From the NCBI GenBank assembly GCA_963855995.1, contig OY979716.1:54822281-54886280 (forward strand): 64,000 nucleotides of DNA, read 5' to 3'. How positions within the stretch are numbered: the first letter of the stretch is position 1; every line of letters begins with the position of its first letter. The notes beneath the pieces are model-generated. The model did no database searches and was not told where the DNA came from. It was given only the letters and a program-made list of their open reading frames with translations. The position numbers and the translations under genes are program-made. Origin of the DNA: Muricea muricata. Lineage: Eukaryota > Cnidaria > Anthozoa > Malacalcyonacea > Plexauridae. Of this stretch, positions 1 through 11,848 are shown one piece after another.

Positions 1-897
1 TGCAGCAGTATCTGCAAGACTGCGCATAAGGGCCGGGATGTCTAGTTCTGTCTTTTCTTTGTTTTTATATAGCATATCTAAAGTGTATGCCATGCTTGCT
101 CCAACAGCAACACATGTCTTTTGAATATTAGACAGCTTTACGTCTTTTCGTCTGCGGTAGCTGTCCAAAGATTTCCAGACAGGCGCGTTTACTCGTGGCA
201 CCCTTATTAAATCACAATTTTCCGGCCTGTTGTACTTTGCCATTTTTTCTTTTAACAATTTTATGTCCATTCTTTGACCCCATCTTTTATTCATAATTTT
301 GGCCACCTGGTCATCGACCTTTGGCCCAATCGCGGCATCAACGTATTCTTGGTCAAGCTCGTCGAGAACTTTGCTGACACTAGCATCCTCCTGGCAATTG
401 TCAACTTAATTGTCAGTTGATGTTTTGGCACGAAGAAGACCTTCGGCGTCATCGCCATTGCTGCTGTCGTTCTGTTGCCCTGAACTGCTCTCACTTGAGC
501 CAGAGCTGTCAGAACTGCTTTCAGATTCATTTGGTCGCCTACGCTTTTTTCCCTTATTCCTCTTAGCGCGGTCTGCCGGCAAGGAATGCCCTCTTTTGCG
601 TGAATTCGAGTGTTTCTCTTGCAGGTCACTATCTCTTCGACGTTCATCGTCGCTACAGTTACTGCGTGTAGGTGGCGGTTTCTGCAGCTTTTCGACCGAT
701 TTTTCCAGGGATCTCATGCTGTTCTGTATTGTCTGTATCATGTTTAGCATGGCTTCTTGGCTGGTACTTCTTGTAGCCAAGTTATGGCGGTCCCTACTTT
801 GCTCTTTTTCTTCCTCATCTTGCAAAAGTCGGTCTTCTTGCTGATCAACATTCACAACAAGTTCGTCGCCTGACATATTTACTTGCAAATAGGGCAA
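1..897 (-). pseudogene. DIRS-like gag (ORF1), 3' end off window, in-frame stop
   Basis: Reading leftward from 897, an open frame gives an acidic and Ser-rich N-terminal region followed, after a TAA at 406-408, by the same frame running open to base 1. The downstream part has KYNRPENCDLIRVPRV and a short run with VNAPVWKSL, which I recognise as the conserved block of gag-like proteins of DIRS/tyrosine-recombinase retrotransposons in invertebrates. A likelier start than the first Met is the Met of MSGDELVV at 876. The frame continues without a break on both sides of the stop, so this is one gene with a nonsense change rather than two genes. RT and recombinase would lie left of the window. It could instead be another gag class; the family name is from memory of the motif. 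Confidence 0.55.
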
Positions 898-1453
898 GTT
901 AATAAGCTACGCGTGTTGTCTTAGTTTAAAGTATAGTTTTGTCTTTGTAATAAGCCCGATTAACTCACGTGTGTGAGTCGATGCAATGTCAGTAATTTAC
1001 TTGTTTTTATAAGATATCAGTGTGTCAAGACAGCGCGTACTGTCTTGCCAAAACGCAATTCGCAATGAGTAAGATTCGCATTCGCTATCTCACATGATTC
1101 CAACGTGACGTCATTATGACGAAATAGAATTAAAAATTGAATGTCATTTTCAATTTTTAATTTTGCAAAAAATCAAATGGACGAATGACCCACGCACTGT
1201 TTTGAACCTGAAACAAACAAAATGTGTTTAATTTGCATACCAAACGGACATATTGTGTTTAAAAGCCACAGTGTGTCTGAAAGGGTCATGTGTTTAAAAT
1301 GTGGTATTTAGACACATTGAACTTAAAATTCCTGCAGTCTGGAACAAACCGCCAGTCCACCAAATTTCTGACACATGTTTTAAAAAGCGATGCCCCTGGT
1401 GAAGGATGTATATTGTATGGTGTCACCTAAAATTTAGTTGTGCAATGTGGATG
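898..1453. other. No gene seen; AT-rich spacer with hairpin
   Basis: No coding signal on either strand. A 14-bp perfect inverted repeat (AATTAAAAATTGAA, arms 1128-1141 and 1149-1162, 7-base loop) is present. This stretch lies between the DIRS-like gag start and the left end of the large TIR element and may be DIRS 5' non-coding sequence. Confidence 0.5.
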
Positions 1454-1760
1454 CGTGGGCGTTTCGTTCATTGAAAATTCAAATTCACAAATATAAACAT
1501 ATAATTGATTTCCTGCTTTGAAATCAATTTTCAAAAATTGAATTCACTTTTTTGCACCAGGAAATCAATTTTCAAAAATTGAATTCATGGTGTCACTATG
1601 AATTCTTTTATCAATTTAACGATAAAAGTGTTTAAAATCAGTTTATCTCTTTTGTGTGAAATTTAAGTAAACATACTCTAGAAGTGTTAGCAAAACAGCC
1701 GAAACTGCCAAATTTTCGCTGCTGTAGTGGTGCTGGGAGGGAGAGGGGGGAGGGAATGGA
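1454..1760. repeat. Left terminal inverted repeat of the integrase/RING element
   Basis: Pairs with 18128-18399 read in reverse complement. It contains an internal direct duplication of about 27 bp (around 1518-1545 and 1560-1587, word GAAATCAATTTTCAAAAATT) that the right copy lacks in this form. The inner end is a GGGAGGGAGAGGGGGGAGGG tract, matching the C-rich tract around the BEL insertion. Confidence 0.75.
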
Positions 1761-4193
1761 TAGAAGAATGAGGGACAATACAGTAAGGAAACATGCCTGC
1801 TAAAGTGTAGCATGTTGAAAGTAGGGAGGTCCAATGTGGAAGTTTCAGTAACGTTGGTAACGTCATTTTCAGTGATGGTGCCATTTTATAAATGTGGTTA
1901 TAAATATTAAATAGTTACACAAAAATGGAAGAATGTGTTAGCGTTGATGAAATGAGGAACTATGTTTTAAGAAGGAAAATGACCCACCAACAAATTAGTG
2001 AAGAACTACGAAGGAATTCCGGTGTTGGAGGTTTAAGCGTAATGAGCGTTCGACATTTCTGTTCCAAGCATAATATCCATCGGACAACGCAAATTTCTGA
2101 CAGTGAATTGGATTGTGCTGTACTGAAAGCTGTGTCACAGGTCAGTTTAAAATCCAAAATGCTTGTTTGCGCTTATCTTTTATGCATTACTGCTTTACAA
2201 CAATATGACAATGATGCATGCGTAGGTTGGGCCCACATATGGACGAAAAATGATGCAGGGCAAGCTTCCAGCAGAGAATATGAAGGTGCACGACAAAAGA
2301 ATTTCAAGGTCACTTCAAAGAGTTACTCCAACGTATTCTCGACAGAGGGAGCAGAACACTGCAAAATTGCTCAACCCAGTTCGATACCATGCAATTTTGG
2401 TCACAAGATGCACCTTGATCAGAATGAGAAGCTGGTCATGTATGGATGCACAACAGTGCTTGCAATTGATGGTTACACTAGCAGTGTCTTGGCAGTTGCT
2501 TCCATGCCTGTGAAAAATAATATTGAAATTTATTGCTCAGTTTTTAGGTACTATTTTTATACTCAAAGTATCAATATTCCCTGATATTAGTATACACTAG
2601 TGCAGATAATATAATTTTATTTATGTATTCAGACTTTATTCTCGTTGATGATTGGCCAAAACCTTCTTGATAATTCTTTGTCTCAGGAAGTTGACATATT
2701 GTTATTTTAGCTAATGATGTGATCAGTGTGTAATAATTCCTTGTGTTTTTTCTGGATTCAACTTCCTAAACAACAAGCCCTTATAGTCCATAGCTTGCTA
2801 AAAATCCAGTAATTGTTTCATGTTTAAATCTATGGAAATTAAGAGGGAGTGCACACAGTCTTTACTTCTTCAGGAACAATTATTTGGTTAATGGCTTGTT
2901 TATTTGTTTTAGGCCTGTGATTCTACAGTATGGGTTATGGGATCAAGTAAGAGTTGATTGTGGCAAAGTTCTACATTATTTTGTTCATTCAACAAAGTTT
3001 AGCCCAATATAGGAGGAACACTTTGAGGGCCCCATATAAACAGACTCTCTCAACCAAAGTAAGCAAATATTTATGTGCAGTAATTAAATTATACTCTTGA
3101 AAAATAAGAAAAGCATTCTGATTTTGAATCAGCTGGGCAACCTACTCTAGAGATATAAGGATACACTCCTACTATAGGAATTTTTAAACATTCAGTTTCT
3201 GCTTTTTAAAGTGCCTATATCACTCATGGGATCTTTACGGATTTGGAAAGAGCCCAAAAAGTTAGTTAATAAGTTCTTCAACATTTTTTGATTTAGTTCA
3301 ATCGTTTCCGAGATATGGGGCACCAAACATGACATTTTTGGCGTTTTTGAAAAAAAATTCCGTGGTGCTTGGGGGACTGGGACTCAGGAACACAAACGTA
3401 AACATACACTATAGATTATATTACATTTCACCACTACAACTTACTAAAATGAGAATTTTTGGAAGAAAAATAAGTCTATTTAGCTCAAACTCGTTCTCCA
3501 GTGCTGACAAAAGTTCCTGCGATTGCGCTGAATATAAAATTGAGTTTGAAACGTACAAAACGACTTCAAAATCAAGTTTGAAAGTGAGCCTTCTTAGTGT
3601 TGTCGAGCATTGGTCGAGCATGAAAAAGTTGGCATTTGGAGCTTAGACTGACGAAGACACGAAGTATGGTTGAAGAATACGTTAAAAAGCTAGAAGAATA
3701 AAACAGGGATGTAAAGAAGTTATTTTTTGGATGAAATCGGCATAATTGTGTTAGCTCTTGGTAAGTGAAACGAATATTTTCTATTTGTAAATATCGTGTG
3801 ACCCTCACATTATATTATGTGCGTATTTTAGATTCACGTTTTGTAGGTTTTTATAAAAAACAATAAAATTTGATAGAGGCATAATATGCAGGATTTGATA
3901 CTGCTTGTATAGTCTAAATTGAAAACCTGTGTTGGACAAACATATGGTTACATGTAAGTTGGTTGAAAGGAGTTGTAATTTTCGAGGTCTTAACTTAATG
4001 TTTAATTTTTTATAAACTTTGGACATATTTCTGTGAGGGACAAGTTACCACACCAGGCAATTAATATCAAAGTTCCTGTTTATTATAGAAATGCAATAAT
4101 GCAACAGGTTAATGCACCTTGTCAAGGCAAAAAGCCTTTGTGAACTGCAACAGATCACTGATTTGTCTCATAGAGGCAAGTAACACATCAAAG

Positions 4194-4239
4194 CACAGAT
4201 TATAGGTTATTATAGATATAGTCTTATCTATAATCTGTG
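4194..4239. repeat. Perfect 12-bp inverted repeat
   Basis: CACAGATTATAG (4194-4205) pairs perfectly with CTATAATCTGTG (4228-4239) inside the TTAA element interior. No other content noted nearby. Confidence 0.6.
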
Positions 4240-4556
4240 ATCAAAGTGTATGGTGGAATTCTTTGTAATTTTAGGTGCTTATACCAGTGGCATACATGTG
4301 ATTCACCAGATCAGTCCATGGTTGTAAAAAGGGCAACATAATACCACTGTGCTCTTCTGTTTACCATGGTACCTGTATCTGCAGCTTTTAAAAGGACACA
4401 TGATGACTTCAAAAGATATGAATATTTGGAGGAGAATATAATTTTGATTAATGCATGCTTTATATATTGTCATTAACTTGGATTTCTGTATCTCTTTATC
4501 AAAATAGCTGGCGTCAATTCAGACATCTCTCCTTTATTATTAAAATTATCAGGTGT

Positions 4557-4915
4557 TAGGGGCTGATTACATGACTGGTCTAGCTTGCTTTACTGGGCTA
4601 GCCCAACTAAGCAAGACAACTTTGGGATTGCAATTATATGGACTCATTTTATGTCCACATAAAAACTGTGTGGGTGCTATTTTTAGGTATTTTTCAGCCC
4701 AGTTTGCTAGAATGAAACAATTGCATGGAAAATTTCATCCCGAGAAACTGGGCTAGCCTGCTTGCGACAAACAAGACATCAGAAAAGCAGGCTAACCGCC
4801 ACGCCATGTAATCAAAATTCCAAATATATATAAGACTATTGCAGTAAGCGGGCTGGCCCACCAGAACAGGTTAGCCTGGTAACGCATGCCAGCACAGCCC
4901 ATGTAATTGGCCACT
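4557..4915. mobile_element. Possible MITE nested in the TTAA element
   Basis: The left edge GGCTGATTACATG and the right edge, in reverse complement GGCCAATTACATGGG, form an imperfect inverted repeat that extends inward through GC-richer sequence full of GGGCTAGCC and CAGGCTAAC words. The composition differs from the surrounding AT-rich DNA. A GGTGTTAG word occurs just outside both edges. The short open frame in it is not convincing as a gene. Confidence 0.45.
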
Positions 4916-5431
4916 TAGACTGAGGTGTTAGACAGTATATTTGGACAGTATATAGCATATTTGGTGGCAGCACTTCCCTTGACAAATAAAATCGCATGGC
5001 ATTAGATAGAGCGAAAAGTTACAGAAGACATGGCCATGTGTTTTGAAAATAATATTTATGTACACCAGTGTTAAAACAATCTTTATTTTTTGTCAGTTAC
5101 ACTTAATGCATTTTTAATACTAGGTAATACATATAAAATAACAAACAAAGATTGTCAATGTCTATCAGAACACTAGAATAACATAGTTAAAATGTTTTGT
5201 GATCCTTGATTGGTATTTTTCCAGCACGTACATTAACCTATTCTTTCAGTATCCTCAGGATAAGGCAAAGCAAATTGACCAAGCAAGGACTAAAATGTAA
5301 AAAAAACCCATATGAATTAGATTCAACTTATAATGAGGTCTAGTAATAAGAATAGAATAAAAATTAGGTCAATTTTTTCTAATGTTAGTCTGAGTGTGTA
5401 TCCACACCAAACAGGCTAAAAAATTTGTCTG

Positions 5432-5501
5432 ATCATGATGAGAATTGAACCCCCAACTTTTGATATACCAGTACAATGGTTTGCAAACTAGCTATGAGGT
5501 C
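5432..5501 (-). pseudogene. tRNA-Thr(GGT)-like fossil or tRNA-derived SINE head
   Basis: On the minus strand the 70 bases carry an intact B-box-like GGGTTCAATTCTC, an anticodon-loop-like CTGGTAT (anticodon GGT) at the right distance, and a damaged A box (TAGCTAGTTTGC). The anticodon stem pairs only in part and the D arm is degraded, so a working tRNA is unlikely. Confidence 0.4.
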
Positions 5502-7494
5502 AAGTTGCTCCAAGTAGGTGATATTTCAGAACAGAGCCCATCACTTACTCTAATCTTACAAAAGGGGAAATTCATGCTACTGTGTGTAGGAAAAATGTTT
5601 CATTTAAAAACTACTTGATCAACAAGAACAGCTTTTAAATGATGAAAGGGTATCCACAAAAATATCCATTCTGTTAACAAGGTCAGCTTGGTCAATTGGG
5701 CTGGCAACTAAAAGCTGCTTACTGGTGCTCCATTTTTGCTTGATAGAGAGATTGCTGCTAAACAAGCTGACTCAGTTAGAATGAAAGTTACAAACTTTTT
5801 ATGAAGGAAATTAACAAATTCTGCCAGGTAGACAGGACCAGCCCTGCATGCAAACCAGGCTCTCATAAACAGCCACTAAATCAGGTGAATGCTGGCTTGG
5901 ATCCTTGCAGACGTCATCATCACTCCAATCTGCACAAGTTTAAGTTGTTTGGCAAGGTTTGGACTGTTGGGCCTTTGCCATTAGTGGCAAACACTGACTA
6001 TAAATTTAACCCAAGTGTCTATGGCAGCAACAAGCTAGTGCAATCATTGGTCATGAAATGTATTGTGATTTTCAACAGTCTGTCTAACATAGAATCTTTT
6101 ATAATTTATATGTCTCAACAGTTAAACCTGTAAAACATAATCACTTAAACACACATCAACATTTATTCTTTTAATCCCAAAATATGGTATAAATTATAAA
6201 CACAGTATGGCCGTCCATATTTACATATACTAGGAAATACTTCATTCACTTGCAAAGCACACGATATAATGTCCGTTTCATCTAAAAATTAATTTCTTTG
6301 CCATATTCTTTAAGCTTCCAAACGTATTCGTTGACCCATACTAGTCAATGTATGCTCTAAAACATGCCAACCTTCTCATTTAGCTAGACGACATTTGGAA
6401 AGGCTCTGACACTTTCAAATGGATTTTGAAGTCATTTTGTACGTTTCATCCTCGAGTTTACATTTAGCTCGATCGCAGGAACTTTTGTCAGCACTGAAGA
6501 ACGTTTTTGAGCTAAATGAACTTATTTTTCTTGCAAGAATTCTCATTTTAGTAAGTTATAGTGGCCAAATGTATATAATCTATAGTGTTTGTTTATGTTC
6601 GTGTTCCTGAGTCCCAGTCCCCCAAGCACCACGGAAATTTTTTGAAAAAGCCATGTTTGGCGCCCCATATTATGGAAAGTATGGAACTAAATCAAAAAAG
6701 GTTAAAGAACTTATTAACTAACTTTTTGTGCTCTTTCCAAATCCGTAAAGATCCCCTAAATGATATAGGCACTTTAAGAATCACATGGCAGAACGGCATT
6801 GGGTTGAAATAAACAGCCGCATTAATTACCCAATTAAAATGCACCTGAATAAAATGGTTCAGGATGAAATGATCGACATGACCAGCCCAGTCGACCAATT
6901 TTGTGTTTCGACAGTTGTAATTCAAGTTGTCCAAGCTGGAGTGCAAGAACTTATACCAGCATGGAATAATCATAGCATTCCAGGCTAGTGACTATTTTTC
7001 AAGTCACAAATGTGTTCATACCTGTTGGGTTCACAATTGTTTGTTATACATGTAAAGGAAAGGGAAAACCTTTGGATCTCATGATGTGTAATTACAAGGC
7101 AGTATGTATTCCAGAAACACAAATTCCTCTTCCTGAAATTGCAGCCCAACAGTTTGAGAGAAGTGGAGGGAAACTGAAGAATATTGGTAATTTTGGTACA
7201 GACCCACTCCAAGGATATCAGCATCTTCAGGCACCCAGACAGCAGGAGTTGAAAACTCACACAGCTCTTACAGTATGATTTTCAATGCAGTTGCAAATAA
7301 TTACCCTAGGCCTTTAATTCAATGAATAATGTGTTTTATAAAAACAAAGCGTTTTTCACCTAACTTACAACAATAGAATAAAATTACAATTTGCTTATTT
7401 ACTAAAGAGAATGTCAACTTCAAAGCATACCAGTAGCTGTCTATAAACTAAATTTACAGTGTTTGTCGATAAAATGTTATTCATTTATGACTCA

Positions 7495-9370
7495 TCACCA
7501 TTTATTGATCATTAGCTGCTGAAGTTTAATCATAAACTCATCAATTCCAACTAGGCGAAAAGTATGCGAATAGCCACGCTCAGCCCTGCAGTTAGGACAG
7601 GACTTATCAAAAACGTCACTTCCTGTCCCATACCATGTCTGGAGACAGACTTCACAGCCAATTATACACCCACAACATCTTGATGCTAAAATTGGCGGTT
7701 TCATTAGTGCAGTATGACAAATTTTGCAGGAAAATGACTCTTTCACCATGTTCTTTAAAGCAATAGGTACTTTGCTGTCCTTGGTAAATGCTAAAACTTT
7801 TTGTAGCTCAGACTTGTTTTTACTGACAATACTTTGAATTTCAATGAGCTTACCCTCGGTTGTAGACAGCATAGGAGAATTAGAAACACAAGATTTTTTT
7901 TTGTTTTCTGCAAAACTGTGCTTGATCATCACTTTCATAGGCACCAGAGTTGGAAACACTGATGGGGATTTTGTCAACATCAGGTTTGATCTTTCTCTTC
8001 TTGGGGTGCTTTTTAACTGCAAAGATCTTTCGTGACCCAGTTTTCCAAAAAGCTATACCTAAATAGATATAAAAGGGTTATTAAACAAAACTTCATTTGT
8101 AAACTCCCAAAAGTTAGACCACTCAAGAGACAGAAGCCAATGTTTTCCAAAATATGCAGTAAAGACAGATGCATAATATGTCTACCTGCATTCAGTAGCG
8201 TAACTACTATGGGCCCAGGCTGGGAAACCCTGGGCCCCCCCAGCCAGAATGTAGAAGTCTAAAAGAAGTAAAACTTAAGAAAAACATTACATAGAAAATA
8301 ACAAAACAGATTGAAACTGTTTGACACTACATTTTGCATGCTGTAGCTTTGGCCAATAACAAAATTTTGATACACAAAAACACTTCAAGTATTTCACACT
8401 GATCAACACTTCTTTAACATGGAGGAACTAGGATTTCCTTTGTAACATCTTGCTTAGTTCTGCAGTTAAACAGTGATTTAAAAAGAAGTTTTGAGGGCAT
8501 AGCCGATCAGCTCTTTTAATGTGTAGTTTTTGTAGAGGGGCCCTTATCATTTTTTCCTGGGGGGCCCAGGTGCAATGTTACGCCACTACATGTTTCAACA
8601 GCCAAACCACATTTTACTTCTGGTTCCTGGTTCATCAGTATATTCATAACCACTGTTGCAGACCAACATCAAGTTGACTTCTTTAAGATTTGTCTGTGTA
8701 TTTGACAACAGATAATGAGTGTTTGCATCTTCTTCATTATATATAGAGATAAAAGTTTGTCTTGGATTTGAAGGGTTCACCACTGGTTTGCCAGTTGGAG
8801 ACAGCTCTGCAAAAACCACTTTAACTGTTGCTTTCGCTTTATTGTGACTAGTACCAACAGATGCTGTATTCGCTTGTGAGCTGTAACGTAAATGCCCATG
8901 GCCTGCTTCGATTGTTGAAACAGATTTTGATGTTTCAGTTGGGTTGAAGGGACTGCCAGAGCGAGAAGGAAAAGGTGAAAAATCACGTGCAACTGACGTA
9001 CTGTTGCATTCTTCTCCTAAATCCTCGAAACTTGATCCATCATCAAAACCAACAAAATTTATTTTCCATTGTTGTTAGGAAACCACATGATTACCAAACT
9101 CTTCCTTGATACAAATAGTGCTTGGGATAATCTACAGGGAATAAAAAACAAGGAAAAAACATTGGTCAGTACCATGCATTATTTATATAGTTTATATAAA
9201 TATGTTAACCGAACAAAAACGAACAATTTGAATAATAATTTGTTTACACTTACATTGAAATAGCGTCCTAATCGCTCTGCAGTTACAATTGACTTTCTCA
9301 TCAATATTTCTTTACCATTACACAAAAAATTATACGATGTATCACCAGTGCTTAATGTGTTTTCATCCAT
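7495..9370 (-). pseudogene. RING/U-box-like zinc-finger protein, partner gene of the integrase element
   Basis: Exon 1 9254-9370 (39 codons, phase 0) ends at a consensus donor AAT|GTAAGTG. Exon 2 starts at 9131 after CCCTGTAG and runs to the MITE at 8587, with the rest of the exon at about 8188-8193 before a GCAG|GTAGAC donor. The last exon starts near 8055 and ends at 7495. The C-terminus has FSCKICHTALMKPP, then SRCCGCIIGCEVCLQTWY and SCPNCRAERGY: paired Cys as in a RING/U-box-type finger, here possibly a ubiquitin-ligase-like or DNA-binding module. Damage: TAA in exon 2 near 9078, TGA before the MITE, and a frameshift in an A/T homopolymer around 7893-7904. It is convergent with the integrase, their stops about 217 bp apart. 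The middle block (about 8600-8830) is conserved-looking but unrecognised. Confidence 0.65.
8194..8587. mobile_element. Small MITE (AGTRGCGTAAC ends) inserted in the RING-like gene
   Basis: Inverted termini AGTAGCGTAAC and GTTACGCCACT enclose about 394 bp, with GGGCCC-rich subterminal sequence at both ends and an AT-rich, gene-free centre. It interrupts the end of exon 2 of the zinc-finger gene. I see no clean target duplication, so the superfamily is open. Confidence 0.65.
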
Positions 9371-9540
9371 CTTGCCATATAGTTTGTATAATAAAACCCT
9401 CAGGCTCATTGAATATGAAGTATATGTCAGAAATGGTGCCAAAAAGAAAAATAGGGCCAACATGCTTCCACTTCAGGAAACCGCAGGTTTCCTTGATCCT
9501 CGTTCATCCACCCCCTTCCCCTCCCCCACCCCCCTGTCCC

Positions 9541-10774
9541 TGTTGGTTTCGAAACAGAAAGTCAAAATAATGTTTTCGAAAAGTTCAATGGGAAACAAAC
9601 AAGTTTGTTATTTTCCGCTGCTAGCAAAGTTCCCATCAAAATGCGTAAGTTTGGTCAGCAAATGCGCAATGCGGTTGCCTAGCCTAGCCACACTATGTTC
9701 GTTGCGAAAAACATAGGTTTGTTGATTACGCAGTAAATTTCGGTTTGTTCTTGCACAAAAACAATCTACCCAGCTTGCAAACTTCATTCTGCAATAAGTG
9801 GTTAACATGGACGCTTGTGAGTAAGCAATAGTTGTTTTGGGCAGCGTATTGGCCAAATTCTATCCACGTTAAGAAGACTGTCTACCTTTACTATCCTGGC
9901 TTAAAGAAGAAGCTGTATATAAATCTACGCTATAAAAGGTTAAAGTTTGGTGCGTTAGCAAACCAAAGTAAGCACATAGATAGTAATCTGTTTTTGCGAT
10001 ATTAAGAGTTGTGCGAAACGTTTCACATAAAAGTGACTTTAGAATAATTTGCGCTATTCCGTGCATGACTTAATTTCTGACTTGTTTTGTATTTGTTCAT
10101 TTTGCGCATGTATATGTATTCTTCTATGGACAAAACTCTGCGCTAGCTAAGGCAGCAATTTCATTTCAACGTGCCGCTAAAATCGGGTTTAGTTTAGTGC
10201 ATGCTAATCGTATATAGTTAAATATTTGCATGTTTATTATCAAGTGTATATTTAGTATTAGTTTCTTGTAGCATTTATCCTAGTTTCTATAAGGTTTACT
10301 ATAGTTAGTTTGTTTTACTCATTGTGTTCTAGTTCGAACCGACTCTGCTGATTCGATTCTATTCAATCATCCTAATCGACTCAACCGATTCCATTCTACG
10401 TGATTGTATAATCTATATCGACTAAATACTATCTACAAGGACAATATACCGCGATAAACGACAATTAAAACGATCTAAAACCACGATTCGTCAAGATTCA
10501 AATTATTGATATTGGACTTATCCTGCCAACAACACCTTCAACATTGGTCCACATTTCGACACCCTACTTTGTACAAGTCGTCGTATCGTGATATCATTGT
10601 ATTGTACATATTTCACAACTGTATATATATCCTGTTATCTGTTTATTAAAGTGTTATAACCTTGTTGTCAAAATTCTAACGTCGAGTTCGATTTATTCAA
10701 CGCACCACGTCTACCCCCAGTAGATTCATTCAGTTTCAGTTCAACCACCTCACTTCTATCCGAAAGAAGCTACA
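9541..10774 (+). repeat. BEL 5' LTR
   Basis: 1,234 bp beginning TGTTGGTTTCGAAACAG and ending GAAGCTACA. Contains TATATAAATCTACGCTATAAA-type TATA sequence around 9915-9940 and an AATAAA-like TTTATTAAAG near 10640. The minor open frames in it recur unchanged in the 3' LTR and are not genes. Confidence 0.95.
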
Positions 10775-10793
10775 TTTAGTTCGAATTTGTTGC

Positions 10794-10811
10794 ATGGTTA
10801 AAAGGAATTCG
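10794..10811 (+). promoter_or_regulatory. Possible primer-binding site
   Basis: TGGTTAAAAGGAATTCGA lies about 20 bases inside the 5' LTR and begins with the TGG that complements a tRNA CCA end. I cannot match the rest to a specific tRNA, so this is only positional. Confidence 0.25.
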
Positions 10812-10980
10812 AAGTATCTATTGGTTTAATGAAAATATTCTGCGTCATACCGTCTCGTATTTCGTCGCTGTCATTCTGCGGTTAGATTTATCTTTCCACA
10901 TCGATTAAAGATCAATTAACACGTCCTTAAAACGAACACGTCCTTAAAACGAACACGATTAATTAAAGGCAATTAACGTA

Positions 10981-11847
10981 ATGGCGTCCAAACAGGAACA
11001 ACTTCAACAATTAAGGAAGACGCGTGGTTTGGCAAAGGCGCATGTGACCAAGAGAATTAATAAAATTAGAGGATTAATGAACAATCCAGATAATTTGTCA
11101 GCTATAAAGGATCTCTTAAACAAGTTGCCCAATGTGTTATATGAGTTTCAAACGACGCAAAACGCCTACCATTCCCAAATTTGTGACGAGGATGAGCTTC
11201 ATGATTCAGAAGAATACGGTAATGCTGTCGAGTTATCAGTGAGACAACTTGAGCATGACATCGACTCCTTAGTAAAACAAGTGCAACTAAACATTGAAAG
11301 ATCTTTTAAAGGTCAACATGTTTCAGAAACTAAGATACGTATCCAACCAGAAGACTCTATCAGTAACGTAGGTTCCCACATATCTTCTCGTTCAAACTCC
11401 GTATGTAGTTCAGCAAGAAGTACTAGCAGTGCGAAAGCAAAGGCCGCAGCAAAGAAGGCAGCCTTGGAAGCCGTCGTCTACATCAGCTTAAAATAGAAGA
11501 GCTAGTTCTACAACAACGCAAACAGGAGCTACAATTGAGCGGAGAAATCGCAGCAGCCAACGCTGAGCAATCCGTGTACGAGCAAGCCGAAGCCGAAGAG
11601 CTATAAGAATTTGGCCCTGCTCCTGTAAAGTCCAAGAGTTCTTGTGTACCCGAAAGTGCTGCCACTGACCAACGCCAAGGACGATCGAAGGAAAATGCTC
11701 CGAAGGGGAATGCCATGCACGAGTTCCCCAATACTCCAACAATTCCATCATCTACTCCACGTGATGAATCGTTCAGACGAATTGTCGAGAGCAAGATCAA
11801 CAGAGTTACGCCCTTCAACAACTCATTCATCAACAACAGCAGGGAGT
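10981..11847 (+). pseudogene. BEL gag N-terminal region, frameshifted
   Basis: The first ATG after the leader opens a Lys/Gln-rich, helical frame (MASKQEQLQQLRKTR...) with a coiled-coil look and a Ser-rich, Ala/Lys-rich end. It shifts frame near 11470. The next frame carries an IEELVLQQRKQELQLSGEI helix, a TAA at about 11604-11606, and a proline-rich linker before a further shift near 11840 into the main open frame. In intact BEL elements this is one continuous gag-pol frame, so these are breaks. It would form the N-terminal part of the capsid precursor. Confidence 0.75.
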
Positions 11848-11848
11848 T

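Larger units (their letters stand above)
3210..6773. mobile_element. TTAA-flanked element with about 580-bp inverted repeats, no transposase seen
   Basis: Ends are AGTGCCTATATCA... and its reverse complement, each abutted by TTAA (3206-3209 and 6774-6777). The inverted repeats extend roughly 3210-3800 and 6190-6773 with moderate divergence; they share the CAAGCACCACGGAA / TTCCGTGGTGCTTG word and the TTTACGGATTTGGAAAGAG word. TTAA target duplication fits piggyBac or Kolobok; the termini are not the classic CCC of piggyBac, so Kolobok is a guess. The 2.4-kb interior has no long open frame, so this is probably a non-autonomous copy. It landed at the 3' splice site of integrase intron 3. Confidence 0.8.
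1925..7278 (+). pseudogene. DDE (rve-type) integrase/transposase, five exons, frameshifted
   Basis: Exons: 1925-2140, 2226-2547, 2913-3058, 6779-6983, 7058-7278. Junctions are CAG|GTCAG, AG|GTACTA, AAA|GTAAGC and a GC donor (CAG|GCTAGT); spliced phases fit across exons 1-2, 2-3 and 4-5. Exon 1 is a helix-turn-helix-like N-terminus (FCSKHNIH). Exon 2 begins VGPTYGRKMMQGKL and carries the first Asp in HLDQNEKLVMYG and AIDGYTSS. Exon 3 carries GLWDQVRVDCGK (second Asp region). Exon 4 carries NHMAERHWVEINSRINYP with the likely catalytic Glu, then the AWNNHSIPG block; exon 5 ends in a normal stop. Breaks: frameshift near 2390, another near 3010, and a GC rather than GT donor. The TTAA element fills intron 3. 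Family name (IS3EU-like) is tentative; the rve/DDE assignment is solid. Confidence 0.8.

Noticed and set aside
410-844. 144-codon plus-strand frame rich in Leu/Ser opposite the gag-like gene
   Set aside because: It is the complement of the Ser/Asp/Arg-rich minus-strand frame; low complexity explains the openness, and the minus strand carries the recognisable motif.
4553-4756. 67-codon frame as a gene of the TTAA element
   Set aside because: It spans the inverted-repeat-rich GC segment of a nested MITE and has no transposase motif.
9608-10066. Minus-strand frames of 82 and 65 codons near the BEL 5' end, repeated at 16956-17414
   Set aside because: They lie inside the LTRs and are identical in both because the LTRs are; no coding motif.
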